Shown here piece after piece: positions 11,111 to 22,002 of a DNA stretch of 55,195 nt. The notes beneath the pieces are model-generated. The model was not told the origin of the DNA. It was given only the letters and a program-made list of their open reading frames with translations, and did no database searches. The stretch is from positions 1-55,195 of the forward strand of contig KV425666.1 of assembly GCA_001632425.1 (NCBI GenBank). The letters are read 5' to 3'. Source of the DNA: Neolentinus lepideus HHB14362 ss-1 (Eukaryota > Basidiomycota > Agaricomycetes > Gloeophyllales > Gloeophyllaceae). The position numbers and the translations under genes are program-made. Numbering within the stretch: position 1 is the stretch's first letter; every line of letters begins with the position of its first letter.

Positions 11111-14100
11111 ATGGATCCAGGCACTTCCACCTCACCATCCAATCATGACCGAAGCCAATCAGTATCCAAGCCGAGACGGAGAAGGAACAATGAAGCAAAG
11201 CGAGCCAGGGGAGAGATATCGTGCGCTGAATGTCGGCGGTGCGTAATACGCCTCATAGACCGTCATTATGCTGTTGAACTCGCATGTGAAGTCTGAAGAT
11301 GAAGTGCGACAAACAAATTCCATGCGGAACCTGTACTCGGAGAGGATGTGCGAATATATGTCCGCTTGGTACGAATGCACCTTGGAACTACAGGAGTAGT
11401 TTCACTTACGATGTTTTCCATAGGACTGCTATCCGGCGGAAAAGGCTCTAGGTATGTCGTGTTGCTAGCATCAGAAACTTCTCGGAAGTCACCCTCTACC
11501 CGAAGGCTTATTCTAGCCGACACCCAAGCTCTCCACCGCAAGATCACCCAAATGAGCGAGCGCATCCGGCAGCTCGAGGACGCATTGGCGATCATGCAAG
11601 CCGATATATCAAACGAACGGCACCCGCTTCTCCGCCGGGAGCTCATGCGCATAAAGCACTGGCCAGAGGTCGAGGAAAAGGACCCCCCCGAGCCTGAGTA
11701 CAAACAAGAAAACACAGTTGAGGATGTTATCAGCACTTTTGGAACTCTGACTATAGGTGAAGACGGAGGAGCTAAGTACTTTGGACATTCAGCGGGGTCA
11801 GAGGTACGTACATCCATGGCACTTTCTCCCTAGTATATTGCAACTACCTGAACCATGTATCCGTATGCTACATCAAGTCACTGCTCCATGTAAGTGCCTA
11901 TTCCCTTTATATCATCCCACAGGATTATTCACAGTTTCTTTAGCTCGATGAACCCGTAGAGATTCCCTGCGTCCTTTCACCGATACCCTATTGTGGCACC
12001 CTCGGTTCATTGGGACCACTTGCCCGCGACAATCCCGCCGCGTTCGCATCTCTCGAAGCGGACCTCCCACCCCAACCGCGCGCCTGGGCACTTATCGAGG
12101 CCTACTTCGCACATGGTACCTTCTCCTTCCGGCCGGTCCAGCGCGACGATCTTGTCAACGACATAATGTCCCCAATCTACAAAGCCATTAAGGTCTCATC
12201 TGATCCCGGATCTGTCGCTCGTGACGTGCCGCACAAGCTTGGGCTACTGTTCATCGTTTTCGCCTTGGGCGCGCTGGCGGACCTCACCAACCCGCCGTTC
12301 AGCGAGGAAGCACACAAGTACTTTTTGATGGGGAAGAGTGCTCTATCGGCGAGGTCAGTGACAGAATCGCCTGCACTCGAGACTGTGCAGGCGCTCGCTC
12401 TCGCCGGGGCATATCATGGCGCGTCGGGCCGAAGAATGACGGCGGAGACGAGCTGGGAATTTTTTGGGCTTGCTTTGAAACTTGCACAGAGCGTGAGTAA
12501 GCGCCTCCGGAATGTCTGGCTCAAAAATGAGGGTTTGTCTTGTAGATTGGACTACGTATGCCTAATTCGATTTGGCACATCGAATGATATTGACAATTGG
12601 TGATTTGTGTAGATCGGGACTGCGCCCGGTGGAACCTCGATGCGAAGACGATTCGCCGCCGCCGCTATATATTCTGGGAGCTCTACACTGTGGACACGTT
12701 TCTTGTAGGCATGACGCCACATTGGCTCAACTCGCGTATCTAATCAGCATTGTCCGTAGAGTCTGCACCTTGGCCGCCCGCCAACAATTTCGTTGGCTTA
12801 CGTCGACTGCGAATTCCCCTCAGACGAAGAGCAAACCTTGAGTGAGGATGAAAAAGTCGTTCCTGGCTGTAAGTGTCTTTCCGCATTAAATGGTGATCCT
12901 TTTATTGTTTCTTCTTCACCCACTAGTCTGGGCCTGGAAATACTCCGTAGCCAAAGACATTGTGGGTCCGATCAGCGAATGCTTGACAGCTGTCAGGACG
13001 CCTTCGTACGACAAGATCCTCGACTTTGACCGCCTAGTCCGCCAGAAGGGCATGCCTAAGCACTATAACTTCCTTGTTGAACCGGACAACGAGGAATATC
13101 GCGATCCGTCCAGGTGTCTTCACACCTGGTTGGTTGCCCAATATCGGCTTCTCCGTTAGTCGATATTTATAATTCACGTGGGGATGCTAACTGCAGAGGA
13201 ATAGCTATGTTATATGTTCATAGGCCTTACTTTGCTCAGGTAATTGCAGTTTCGGGCACTCATGAACGCAATATGATTCGAGTGACAACAGGCTCTTTTG
13301 GATAACTCTGGAAACCCGCTCTGCAGCCCATATGCGCCCTCCTTCCTGGCGACCTACCGCGGGGCATCACTCATGATCAAACGTGACCTCCACTATTTCG
13401 AACGATGCTCGGATCTATTCCTCCGGCTCCCTGCATTCTGGTCTCACAGTTTCGCTGCCGCCGTAAGCTCGAAGGTCCTCGATGTGAAATTTAATTCACA
13501 TAGACTATACATAGGTAATCATGGGCCTCGTTGTCGTGCGTACGCCGAAATCCACCATGTGTCTGAATGCGCTCGCCGAGCTCAACGAGATCGTGGACCT
13601 CTTCGAGAAGGGTGCTAAAGTTAATATACGTGCACAACGGGCGATCGTGAGTTCACGTTCAATTAAGATGTCTCTGTGCTCAACTATTTGCAGACATTCC
13701 TTCGGAAGCTAAGGAGCAGAGCTCAGCAAGCATACTTCAAGTCCCGCAATGGCTCCTCTAGCTCAAGTGCCGACGGCGCAGAGGAGCTGGCTCTCTTCGG
13801 TGGACAGACGAAGCTCGTGCAAAGCAAGTTCTTATCCAAATACTGGATGCATAGCGGAAGGCAGAGTGACGGCGCCTCGTCTGCCTCGTCACCGACCAAC
13901 AGCTCTGGTGTCTCACCTGCGACCTTGGGTGAAGCTGCCTCTGTGTTTCCTGCGGATGTGCATGCAGAGGCAGCTACCTTCAATGATATTTCAATGGCTG
14001 TTCACCCGAGTCTCGTTGATTACTTGTCCAGCCTCCCCACCGAAGATGCCAACAGTGCTTCTTCATTTTCCTTCGGCGAAGATGCTATATCGATGGACTG

Positions 14101-14401
14101 GACCCAGACGGCATTCCAGGCACATTTTCTTCAGTTCGTGCCACAAGTAATGACTCCGTCTTCACAATATCGACTACAGTCAGCAACTTTTTATCCTGCA
14201 AGTGCCCCTGTGTCCTCCAACGGTCCCAGTATGCCATGCCCGATGATTGACGATTTTAGTGGCCTATATCATGGGTTTGTCCCTCAAGGCGATGGGTTTG
14301 GAAACGGCCAGCCATCTTCAGATTTGGGTATGGACCCGCAATTCATGTCTCTCATGCAATCCTCCGGTTTGTTCGACGACTTGGGCAACGCGGGGCTGTA
14401 G
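11111..14401 (+). CDS. Zn2Cys6 transcription factor with fungal_trans domain
   Basis: Nuclear DNA-binding regulator. A basic N-terminal patch (KPRRRRNNEAKRAR) precedes the binuclear zinc cluster CAECRRLKMKCDKQIPCGTC, which continues TRRGCANIC. The cluster is split by an intron (11239-11291). A coiled-coil linker (LHRKITQMSERIRQLEDAL) follows at 11530-11600. The middle region (12000-13200) shows the fungal_trans pattern: GPLARDNPAAF, ARWNLDAKT, RRRYIFWELYTVDTF, LGRPPTISLAYVDCEFP. Then come MLYVHRPYFAQ and a Ser-rich acidic tail ending at TAG 14401. Joins I could place keep the frame; those near 11830-11950 and 13140-13210 are less certain. ATG 11111 (MDPGTSTSP) is chosen, although an in-frame ATG at 11069 is also possible. 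No disabling change was seen. Its targets are unknown; the P450 and the secreted-protein gene are neighbours but not arranged as a clear cluster. Confidence 0.85.
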
Positions 14402-14561
14402 ACGATGGGAGAACTTCGGTCTCCTCGTGGCTAGTATCGCTTGTATTAGTTAAGGAAGGACCATCGTAATTGGGGAATCCCAGTCCTAATGTCTTTGTCC
14501 ACTCGGGTGTCCGTTCTTCTGCGGCGATAGTGCCTCAAGGATGTGACAGGAACAACGCATT

Positions 14562-15340
14562 TCATTCAGGCAAGTGTGAGGGAATGACACTGAGTAGTTC
14601 CTTGTGAACATCCGCAATCGGTGAACGTTCGTTTGGTTGCTGATGCCAGCAGCCCTCAACGATGACCCATATATCATCTGATACCTTGCTACCTTGATAG
14701 GCAGGCCGACTTGGACGTTGACCTCTGATAACACAGAGCATTGCGAAGGAGAAAACATCTGTCGCGCGGGTTCGAGTTGAAGTCGCAAGATCAAAGGCGC
14801 CCGGATCGTGGAGCTCTGGAGCCATCCATCGGATCGATCCACTAGCTCTAGTGCTGGGGGTTGTTTCAGCGATGGCAGCTAGGCCGAAATCAGTGAGACG
14901 GGCATGATGCCTCATGTGCTTGTCAACGTCAATTAATACGTTGGCCTAAAGAATGCAACGTCACTGAATTTACTTTACACCAGCCGTACGTAAGCGTGAC
15001 TTACACCACGAAGATCACCATGGACGAGTCCCTGATCATGTATATAATCGATTCCAGCAGCCATTTCGCAGAGCTTTGAAGAACTTTCAGCATGAGCATT
15101 GACTAACTCGAAATGTGACATGACGCACCAGTCTCAATATAGTCGATGGCCATGGATTCGAGCGTTCAATGTACTGTATGACATTCCCATTCTCCATCCA
15201 AGGTCACACCATGCATATGAAGGGCGAAAACGCATGGGAGTCTATACCATGCAGCGACAGTATGTTCGAGTGGTTTAACGCTCTCCATATCAATGTTTCT
15301 CGATACAATATCTGCACTATTTGAATCCAACGGATCAGCA
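14562..15340 (-). pseudogene. Broken third TKL-type kinase
   Basis: The minus strand carries LIWRALNHSNILSLHGID, a hinge PWMENGN, CEMAAGIDYIHDQ, GLVHGDLRG, ANVLIDVDKH, DFGLAAI, MAPELHDP and RGQRPSRP. Three defects are visible. The codon before PWMENGN is TGA where kinases 1 and 2 have serine (about 15211). The glycine loop and catalytic lysine are absent upstream. The segment between CV and IRGQRP lacks about 20-30 residues present in kinase 2. The C-lobe after that is still open (GCWHQQPNERSPI). Only a truncated product could be made. Confidence 0.75.
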
Positions 15341-15360
15341 AACTCCTTGAAGGCGCCATT

Positions 15361-15771
15361 GTGCATGTATATCGGTGGATAGCATCGCGAAGGTATTGGT
15401 GCATTCTCGACATCGTCCGGGCGGCTACTGCCAGCACCCATGCTGGACATCTGGAGAGAATCAGACTCCGGACTGATCTGCAACTGTGTCTCGAAAGCAT
15501 GTCTGCGCTTACGCATCTCTTTCTGGGCCTAGACACGCAGCCTTCCATGTCCAAGGATCCGGAGACCCTGGAGGATTTCGACCTCGTCGCGGATGTCCCG
15601 ACTCGCGTCGGTTCTGTTACCCAAATGTATGTCGGCGACTGCAGGCGATACTTGTCAATGTTGGCGCCCGACTGGGATCCAGGAGAGTACGAGGCGCCAT
15701 GTCCTAGACTACAAACGCTGACGCGGGTGCCGACGTGGATCCACTCAGAGCGAGATGACTTCATCATCTAA
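15361..15771 (+). other. Open frame with LRR-like segment overlapping the broken kinase
   Basis: This plus-strand frame includes LCLESMSALTHLFLGLDT and LEDFDLVADV, which resemble the leucine-rich part of fungal F-box proteins, and ends at TAA near 15771. There is no start exon or F-box. It overlaps the 5' end of the broken kinase on the other strand, so it may be a fragment joined there by rearrangement, or chance. Confidence 0.25.
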
Positions 15772-16812
15772 GATGTAATCGCATGTCGTAGATCTTTTGG
15801 CGTACCGATTCGCAAGTTTCGGGTGAGTCATCAGACTGTCGAGAGGATGATTGGCAGGTTTCGTGCTTGGCTGATGGCAGACTCGGGACTCGAACTGGAA
15901 CAGTTCAAATTCTGGGAGGAGAAGAACAAATTGAGGGAAGAATGGATGTAACCCTACTGGGAAATGGCTGATATCTAAGAATTGATATCGTTTACCGCAT
16001 GTACGCCGTGGCCTTCGTATATCTCCGATGTCCATCGAGCCTCCTCGTTAATCTGATGCCGATGGGTTCGAAGCCTATTCGTGAGTAACGCATCACAAAG
16101 GGAGACAAGAGCCCTTATTATTAGTAGCGCCGAAGAGACGAACACTCGTTACGAAAGCGGAATGAACAACGGTGTCCAAGGGAGCAATCACAGCATAGAC
16201 GAAATTAGCCATGTTGAGCGGTGAAGGAATATTGACACGGCAGCGACGATAAGCAGTAAAAGGGCAGTGTCTTGGACATTTGAAAGCCAGTCGTGGCTAC
16301 GGTTGAATAAGGCACCGAGAATCAGGCAGGTAAAAGAGCTGCTCGGGAGAAAAGCGCCTGTCTGGAGGAAGCTTGAGAACGAGGGCTCGAGCAGCGACAG
16401 TAATCAGACCAGGATGGGGCAGGAGCTGGACACGGTATGGACGTATTGAGTCATATCATCTGGAAGCCTTCAACGTCCTAATAAGTTCAGATAGGGTGAA
16501 CACGAGCGGACGTTGAGACGCCGAGGAGTCTGAATGGAGTCTTGTGCAAAGCAAGAGAAAGTAAGAGGTAGGTGTAGACAGGTCGATTAATGGTGCGCGC
16601 ATCGCGGCGGGTGGGGCATCCGCGTAACGATACTGAAGTAGAGCACATTCTGAAGAAGACTGCCGGGAATGGGGAGACGAAGGGCGGCAATATTTATCAA
16701 CATTTGAGAGCCGAGAGCCGGGGTATTCGCTGGTGCATGCGCTCCTGTCGACTTTGCTCTCGCAACCTTGATTGGTATGCATGTGCATGTAACAACCACG
16801 AACAACTGGCGA
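15772..16812. other. Region without a supported gene
   Basis: Short open frames occur on both strands, but none shows a recognisable domain or a good exon structure. Confidence 0.4.
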
Positions 16813-17525
16813 TCAGGCCCACTCACTCTGGAGCTTGTTGTTTTCATGATTCCGATCGAATAGGTCCAACGCCCGCCTTTCGGAGAGACGACACTCCTTT
16901 GCCGTCCAGCCAAAGGTACGTCGGTCCATCCGGAACTTGGTGACTGGCTTCCCTAGCTCGGCACGTCTGTTGAAGAGATGTTGTAAGGCATCATATTTGT
17001 CGAGCCGGAGAATATTTCGCGGCACCCAGGTCAGAGTATAAAAGAGGCCTCCGATCTGCAACTCTCCGTCCAGTGTTATCTCGTTTCCATCTGGGTCCAG
17101 CAACCCCAAGTACCACGGAAAACCATTGACATAAAGATGCGTGACAGAGCGACAGAGACTCAGGAGTTTCATTGCTAAATGAGAGACATCTCGCTTTCAT
17201 AGTCTGGGTAAGGTGAGGACCCAGGGTGCGTCCATAGCCGTGAGCGCCGGTGTACCACCGAGTGGTTCACAGTCGCCGGTGAAGTAAGAACTGGTGTGCA
17301 ACTGTTCTAGTTGCGAAGCTAAGACTTCCAGAAATGGCTGGGTTATGGCATTCCCATTCTTGACCCCTCCTGCACTCGCAGTCTTCACCGTCCTCGGAAT
17401 CGGCATCTGTGAGATCTTCAAGCCCTCAAGGTGCGTAATCTGTCCCTGTGAGGAGACAGAAGCGACATAGGCCGGCTTGTACGATTCATCTTGTTCTCGA
17501 AAGTCCCGTCCGGCCCGACAATCAG
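16813..17525 (-). CDS. Hypothetical LRR-like protein, partial model
   Basis: A minus-strand frame begins after a plausible CTTAG acceptor near 17525 and reads ITHLEGLKISQMPIP, FLEVLASQLEQLH and APWVLTLP. A second frame continues with LLSLCRSVTHLYVNG, FPWYLGLLDPDG and ALDLFDRN. The spacing of leucines and the phrases ITHLEGLKI and SVTHLYVNG resemble the LRR part of basidiomycete F-box proteins. The join between the two frames (about 17170-17210) has no good donor, and the N-terminus is not found. It may be a decayed gene. Confidence 0.35.
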
Positions 17526-18158
17526 GCTAAGTTTAATGTAGATCCTGAACAGGGCAGTCCGTGCCCTCGCAAGCTAAGTAACTCGCCACTCCTCTGTCGT
17601 GAGAGGTAGAGTGGTCCTATAGGACGGGGGACAACGTTCCTCCAGCGAGCCTTCGGGGTGTGTAGCAGCAACTCGTTCAGCTACACATCATCTGCACATC
17701 TCGTCTTAATATTTCTGGACTTCAATTGATAAGGATGTCGGATAAGAGCGACATAACGACAACACGTACGATATGTCAGTGGTTGGTTACTGCGCATACG
17801 ATACAGGCTGACAGCTTGCAGGCAGTGCCCTGTCCAGAAAAGGTCGCAGTACGCTTTTTTCCAGACGGCTCAACGGTATCTGGCGATGCTAGCGACTGTC
17901 CTTCAACGTCGATTAGCGTCGATTGCTTGACTTCAGTGCCATGAAGCATGTGACCGACGCGTCGCAAGTCGGAGTTCCAAATTGCCATCGTCCCTCCCAG
18001 ATTACTGTCTCCATCAACCTGCTAGCGTTCTCTACCCAACACTCCTTCATTCTACTCCAGAGTTGACGCAAGCGCAGTAAGCAGCGTCTTCGGACTCGAC
18101 TTAGGACTCGTTCCGCGTTCCCTTCATCACTTTGGTCAAGATCCAAACAGACTGCAGC
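17526..18158. other. Upstream region of the secreted-protein gene
   Basis: I see no domain here. It should include the promoter of the gene starting at 18159. It may also hold the unresolved 5' part of the LRR-like gene on the minus strand. Confidence 0.4.
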
Positions 18159-19121
18159 ATGTTCAAACTCGCGACTCTTCTTATGGCTCTGTCTCTTGCG
18201 CTCTCAGTCGACGCTGTCGCGATAGATAATCCTGAATACCTGGATGAACGACCTATCTTCTCTCGAAATGACAGTCATGATTCGTACTATTCTGGGATGT
18301 TCGCTCGTGAAATGCTCTACAACTCCACGGCGACGGATGGGGACTCGTTTGACTCTTCTAACTTGGACGAGATATTCTATGCGCGAACTCCCACTACTTC
18401 GCTGAACCTGCGACCAACTCCGGCACCTACTGGCGACCCATCTAGCCTGATTACGGTCCACGTCACTAACCAGAACGACTTCTCGCTTCTGATGCCCAAG
18501 GCCGGGGGTACGCTGGAATGCATGCTGGGTGCCCCTTGTCTACTGACAATACCTTCCGTCGTCCATAGAACTGATCTCTGACGCTGAACACGACGGATCG
18601 GCATTCTGCACCCCGAGGAGCGAGGCGTCTCAATGTAGTAAGAGGCTGCCCGACGATCTGATTCGCGCAGCTGCAGTTGAACGGGCGTCAGATGGTTCAT
18701 GGGTCCAGGTGTGATTGCTCTCTTGTCAGCCTCATAGCGACCAGATCGATATCGTTCCGAAGGTGACTGGATGCATGGACTCCTCAAAGTATCCATTTGC
18801 CCACAATGACGACGGCGGCCAGTTCGACGTGCGCTTCCCCAACGGTGCGCAATGCACCTTGGGTGGATACGGAGCGAGCTTCATCGAACTGTACGTCCCT
18901 TCCCGTCCCTTTCTCATCGATGCCGTACGTACTGTTTCGCCTTCCCCTAATTTCCCTTCCGTCACATCAGGGTCGAACCCAGCGCCGGCCGCTTCTGCTT
19001 GCGCTGCTGCTCCTCGGCGAATGACCAACAGAACTGCAACTCCCATCAAGACCAGTCTGGCTGTCCCGTCGCTGTTCCTGGGCAATACGACTTTCCAGAG
19101 GCTGGCGTTCACTGCTCGTAG
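18159..19121 (+). CDS. Secreted cysteine-rich protein, four exons
   Basis: Predicted extracellular protein of 255 residues. Exons are 18159-18507, 18569-18708, 18763-18890 and 18971-19121; all introns are GT-AG and the total length is a multiple of three. ATG 18159 is chosen over an in-frame ATG at 18132 because it starts a clean signal peptide (MFKLATLLMALSLALSVDA). A Ser/Asp-rich spacer with NDS and NST sequons follows. The C-terminal half holds ten cysteines, including GSAFCTP, ASQCSKRLPDD, VTGCMDSS, NGAQCTLGGYG, RFCLRCCSS, QNCNSHQD, SGCPVAVPG and the final HCS. This suggests up to five disulfides. Phrases such as FDVRFPNGAQC and RFCLRCC look like a conserved basidiomycete secreted family that I cannot name. 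Function is unknown; no enzyme motif was seen. Confidence 0.8.
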
Positions 19122-19919
19122 GGCTTTTACTGTCGGCGCCCATTATCTAAGTCCCCCGATCATCCCTTATTGTTCTTCATTACTATCAGGCTCACTGTGT
19201 CACATTCTCTCATGATTTGCCTTTACCACTAGTTTTGTTGTAGCAGTGATTTGCCTGGGTCGATCTCTCCGGTTAACAAGGCATTCGCATTGCTATGTCC
19301 GAGGCTGTTAGGTCTATCAACAATGGAGAAGTTTGGTGTACGACTAGAGTGGTTGGACATTTACTTGGCAAGTCACAATCATCCTCCGAATGTCGATACA
19401 ATGTACAATGTGTTCTGGATGACGGACGTGGCGGAAGACGGATTCAGCCATCTCAGCTTAAGTACAGTGCTTTTATTGATGCAAGAAAGTGCCAAGAGAG
19501 CTGACCGCAAATATGTTCGGCAAGGAAAGGTGATGGGAGGCCTCAGCGGACAGACAGGCTACTTGTTCACCTACCATAATATCATGGTCCAACAGTTTCG
19601 CTTCGACAGAGGAGCCCGAATGCCTCAGAGCCAACGAGAATAGCCCTTCACATAATGGACACGAAGTAGACTGCCGTATAAAGCACCAGTAATAGCAAGT
19701 AGTTGCGAAAAAACATGGGTGCCACTGTCGACGGATCGGGAGCGTTCAATGGATGAACGAATCTGATTGGGAGGGACTGGCGATAGAAACTTTCCTGCAG
19801 GCCACGTTGACGAGGATACCTGCGAGAACGCGAGACTGGAATCACCGAGTAAACAGTGAATGAGCGCTTGACATGAAGTTCGTTCGAAGCGTGTCGCTAA
19901 AATGCGGTGTTTAGGTGCC
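19122..19919. other. Region without a supported gene
   Basis: A plus-strand frame at 19251-19643 is open for 130 codons and has a fairly natural composition (FGVRLEWLDIYLASHNHP). It has no recognisable domain and no paralogue in the window. I treat it as unproven. Confidence 0.3.
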
Positions 19920-20714
19920 CGAGTCAGCTAGCGTGCCAATAGAGGAAACCGATATTGGGCATCGTGCTGGGTAGGGGTAACAATGATTGGGAGACCTTTT
20001 GGTCCGACGCAGCAAAATAATGCGAAGTAAGAAAAATTGGATGGAAGGAATAGGTAGAGAAGACCACATGATCCAGAGGAGAGGTCGAGCACGAGGCGAG
20101 AAAACAGAGTGATATGACTGATTCGGTTTTGCATAGTGTGGTTGACCAGAACTCCTGTCTATAGCGAAAGGACACACATATAGCAGATGTTGACATATAC
20201 AGCAGGAATCCGCGTATATATGTGGGGTGCTGCGACAGGTAGAGTCCGCGTTGCTGCGCATAGCTTGAGCTCTTGAATTGGTCCTCGGAGCCTTTTATTG
20301 CAGAGTGTAGGGGTCCCTATCACCTGCGTGGTCAACTACGTCGATCATTGAAGGAGGGCAGAATCGAGGACGTCGGGCTCCAGAGGGATCAGGATAGGGT
20401 AGAGTCTGGATCCTGCAGATATGAATGACTTGCCCTGGTCTATCGAGTGGAATGGAAATCGAATGAAGAGGCCATCTGGGTAGTGACAACATTACGGAGC
20501 AGGATTTATTCATCAGAACGAGCTGCTCGTGGCGCAAAGTCGGTAATGGAACACCGAGACAGAATGAGGACCGCGAAAAAGGGCGCATATATGGAGGGCA
20601 ACTATCGGCGTCGCAGCACATACATCTGGACGGTGCTGAAGCTATCGTCCGGGGAAGCACTGCTATACAAGTGTTACAAAGCTGCTACGACGAGGAACGT
20701 AGACGAGACTCGCC
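19920..20714. repeat. 3' flank of SNF8, duplicated at 47009-47870
   Basis: Read on the minus strand, this downstream region matches the plus-strand sequence after the SNF8 pseudogene. Shared landmarks include the stretch around GAGCAGCTCGTTCTGA and the CACTCGAT...CCAGGGCAAG segment. The duplicated unit was therefore a genomic segment and not a reverse-transcribed mRNA. Confidence 0.7.
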
Positions 20715-21467
20715 TCATTCTTCCCACTGCATCGCAGATGGTACCCAGTACACCTGTGGGCAGCTTTCGTCTTGTTCATCCAGCCAGCACAGTCCGTCCC
20801 GCAGCAACATATTCTCCAAAGCAGCTCGAGCGCGTTCGACACTCCAGCCTCTCTTTTGGACGAGACCATCGACGTCAACGCGTCCGCGACTATCCTGTGC
20901 GACAGTAATGACAATCATCTGATCATCATCCAGTTCCTTCACCACGCTTCGAACCATTTTCCTTCCCGCGCCGACATCAACTACCTGATAACCCGCGCCG
21001 AGCGGCTCAAGGGTCTTGATACTCCTCACGATGTCCTCCTCTGTTATCTCGCCACTGTTCACTCCTCGTAGCCTGCTCACCAGTCTAATCAGCTCCGCCA
21101 TCTCAATCAGCCCACCATTTATCTCTCTCGTGCTTATGCATACGTCAACGATCTGCACACCGAGCTCATACTGCCAGTCTCCGATGCCTGTCAGTTCGGC
21201 CCACCAACCGCCTTTCCGCGGGCCAGCAAGAGGATCGACGCCAATTGACGTGCACATCTGCTGGAATGCATGGCGAAAAGACGGCTCCTTGGCGATTTTG
21301 TCTCGGTGTGTTGAGGCGAAGTGCGCGAGAGCAGTGCGGAACTGGGAGAGCTGGGACTGGAGATTGGTGATTTGCGTTTGGGAGATTTCTGAGGAGAGCT
21401 CGGCGAAGGAACGTTGAGCCTGCTGGTGCCGTTCGAGGGCGGCGATGCCTCCGCCTACACGGTGCAT
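20715..21467 (-). CDS. SNF8: ESCRT-II subunit SNF8/VPS22 (EAP30)
   Basis: Subunit of the ESCRT-II complex, which acts at endosomes in sorting ubiquitinated membrane proteins into multivesicular bodies. The 250-residue single-exon product starts at MHRVGGGIAALERH, has an N-terminal helix (SSEISQTQITNLQSQLSQF), and then the EAP30 winged-helix core: RHAFQQMCTSIGVDPLAG, WWAELTGIGDWQYELG, VQIVDVCISTREINGG, ITEEDIVRSIKTLEPLG and RALENMLLRDG-like WSVERARAALENMLL. It ends with GLCWLDEQ and VYWVPSAMQWEE. Length and order fit the family. The frame is open further upstream to 21548, but the start at 21467 matches the family N-terminus and the start of homology in the pseudogene copy. A broken copy lies at 46563-47008. 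Confidence 0.92.
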   Translation of the reverse strand: MHRVGGGIAALERHQQAQRSFAELSSEISQTQITNLQSQLSQFRTALAHFASTHRDKIAKEPSFRHAFQQMCTSIGVDPLAGPRKGGWWAELTGIGDWQYELGVQIVDVCISTREINGGLIEMAELIRLVSRLRGVNSGEITEEDIVRSIKTLEPLGAGYQVVDVGAGRKMVRSVVKELDDDQMIVITVAQDSRGRVDVDGLVQKRGWSVERARAALENMLLRDGLCWLDEQDESCPQVYWVPSAMQWEE

Positions 21468-21729
21468 TTCTGAACAGCGCCTAGAAGTGCTTGCGATCTG
21501 GTATTCTAGTACTTGCCACAACTTGAAGCCACAGGACTTGTTTCGCATTATTTGGCGCTCTGTGCCTCTTACCCCACAACGGTAATCATTGCTCTAGTCA
21601 ATACCCGCCTCTCCACAGCGACGAATTTCTCTTCACGATTAACCTGACGGTATCGACCAGAGTCTCTGTTTCGGCGGGTGCCGCTATCGACAAACAAAAC
21701 TCCAGGGTGCGACATGTCACGTCTAGAAT

Positions 21730-22002
21730 CTAGACGGAAGGGTTCAGCAAATCGATCGCCGCAGCCCATAACTTGAAGGTGTTCTCGAGAGCGAGTGTGG
21801 TATACTTGTCACGTAAAATACATGGTATGCTCCATTGCCCACTCTGCGTATGTTCGCTGTTTTTGACAATCTGAGATCTGACAAGTGAATTAGGAAAGGG
21901 TACTTCAGATAAATTGGACACGCAAAAAGAAAACTCTCCTGTAGACGGTCGACGAATCTGCTGCTTGAAGTCTTCGGCTATTACTGTAGCACTCTGAAAC
22001 AA
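21730..22002 (-). CDS. Hypothetical protein fragment
   Basis: This frame reads ATVIAEDFKQQIRR, GEFSFCVSNLSEVPFPNS and WSIPCILRDKYTTLALEN with natural composition, then stops. The next frame on the same strand (21569-21769) continues with DRFAEPFRLDSRRDMS, so an intron or a frameshift may join them. I do not recognise the family. It lies just upstream of SNF8 on the same strand. Confidence 0.3.
   Translation of the reverse strand: MFQSATVIAEDFKQQIRRPSTGEFSFCVSNLSEVPFPNSLVRSQIVKNSEHTQSGQWSIPCILRDKYTTLALENTFKLWAAAIDLLNPSV

Noticed and set aside
16050..16095. tRNA-like T-arm (GGGTTCGAAGCC)
   Set aside because: The upstream sequence gives no matching acceptor, D-arm or anticodon arm.
223..19121. 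P450, Zn2Cys6 regulator and secreted protein as a biosynthetic cluster
   Set aside because: No core synthase (polyketide, terpene or peptide) is present, and the genes are separated by kinases, a DUF6699 gene and a transposon.
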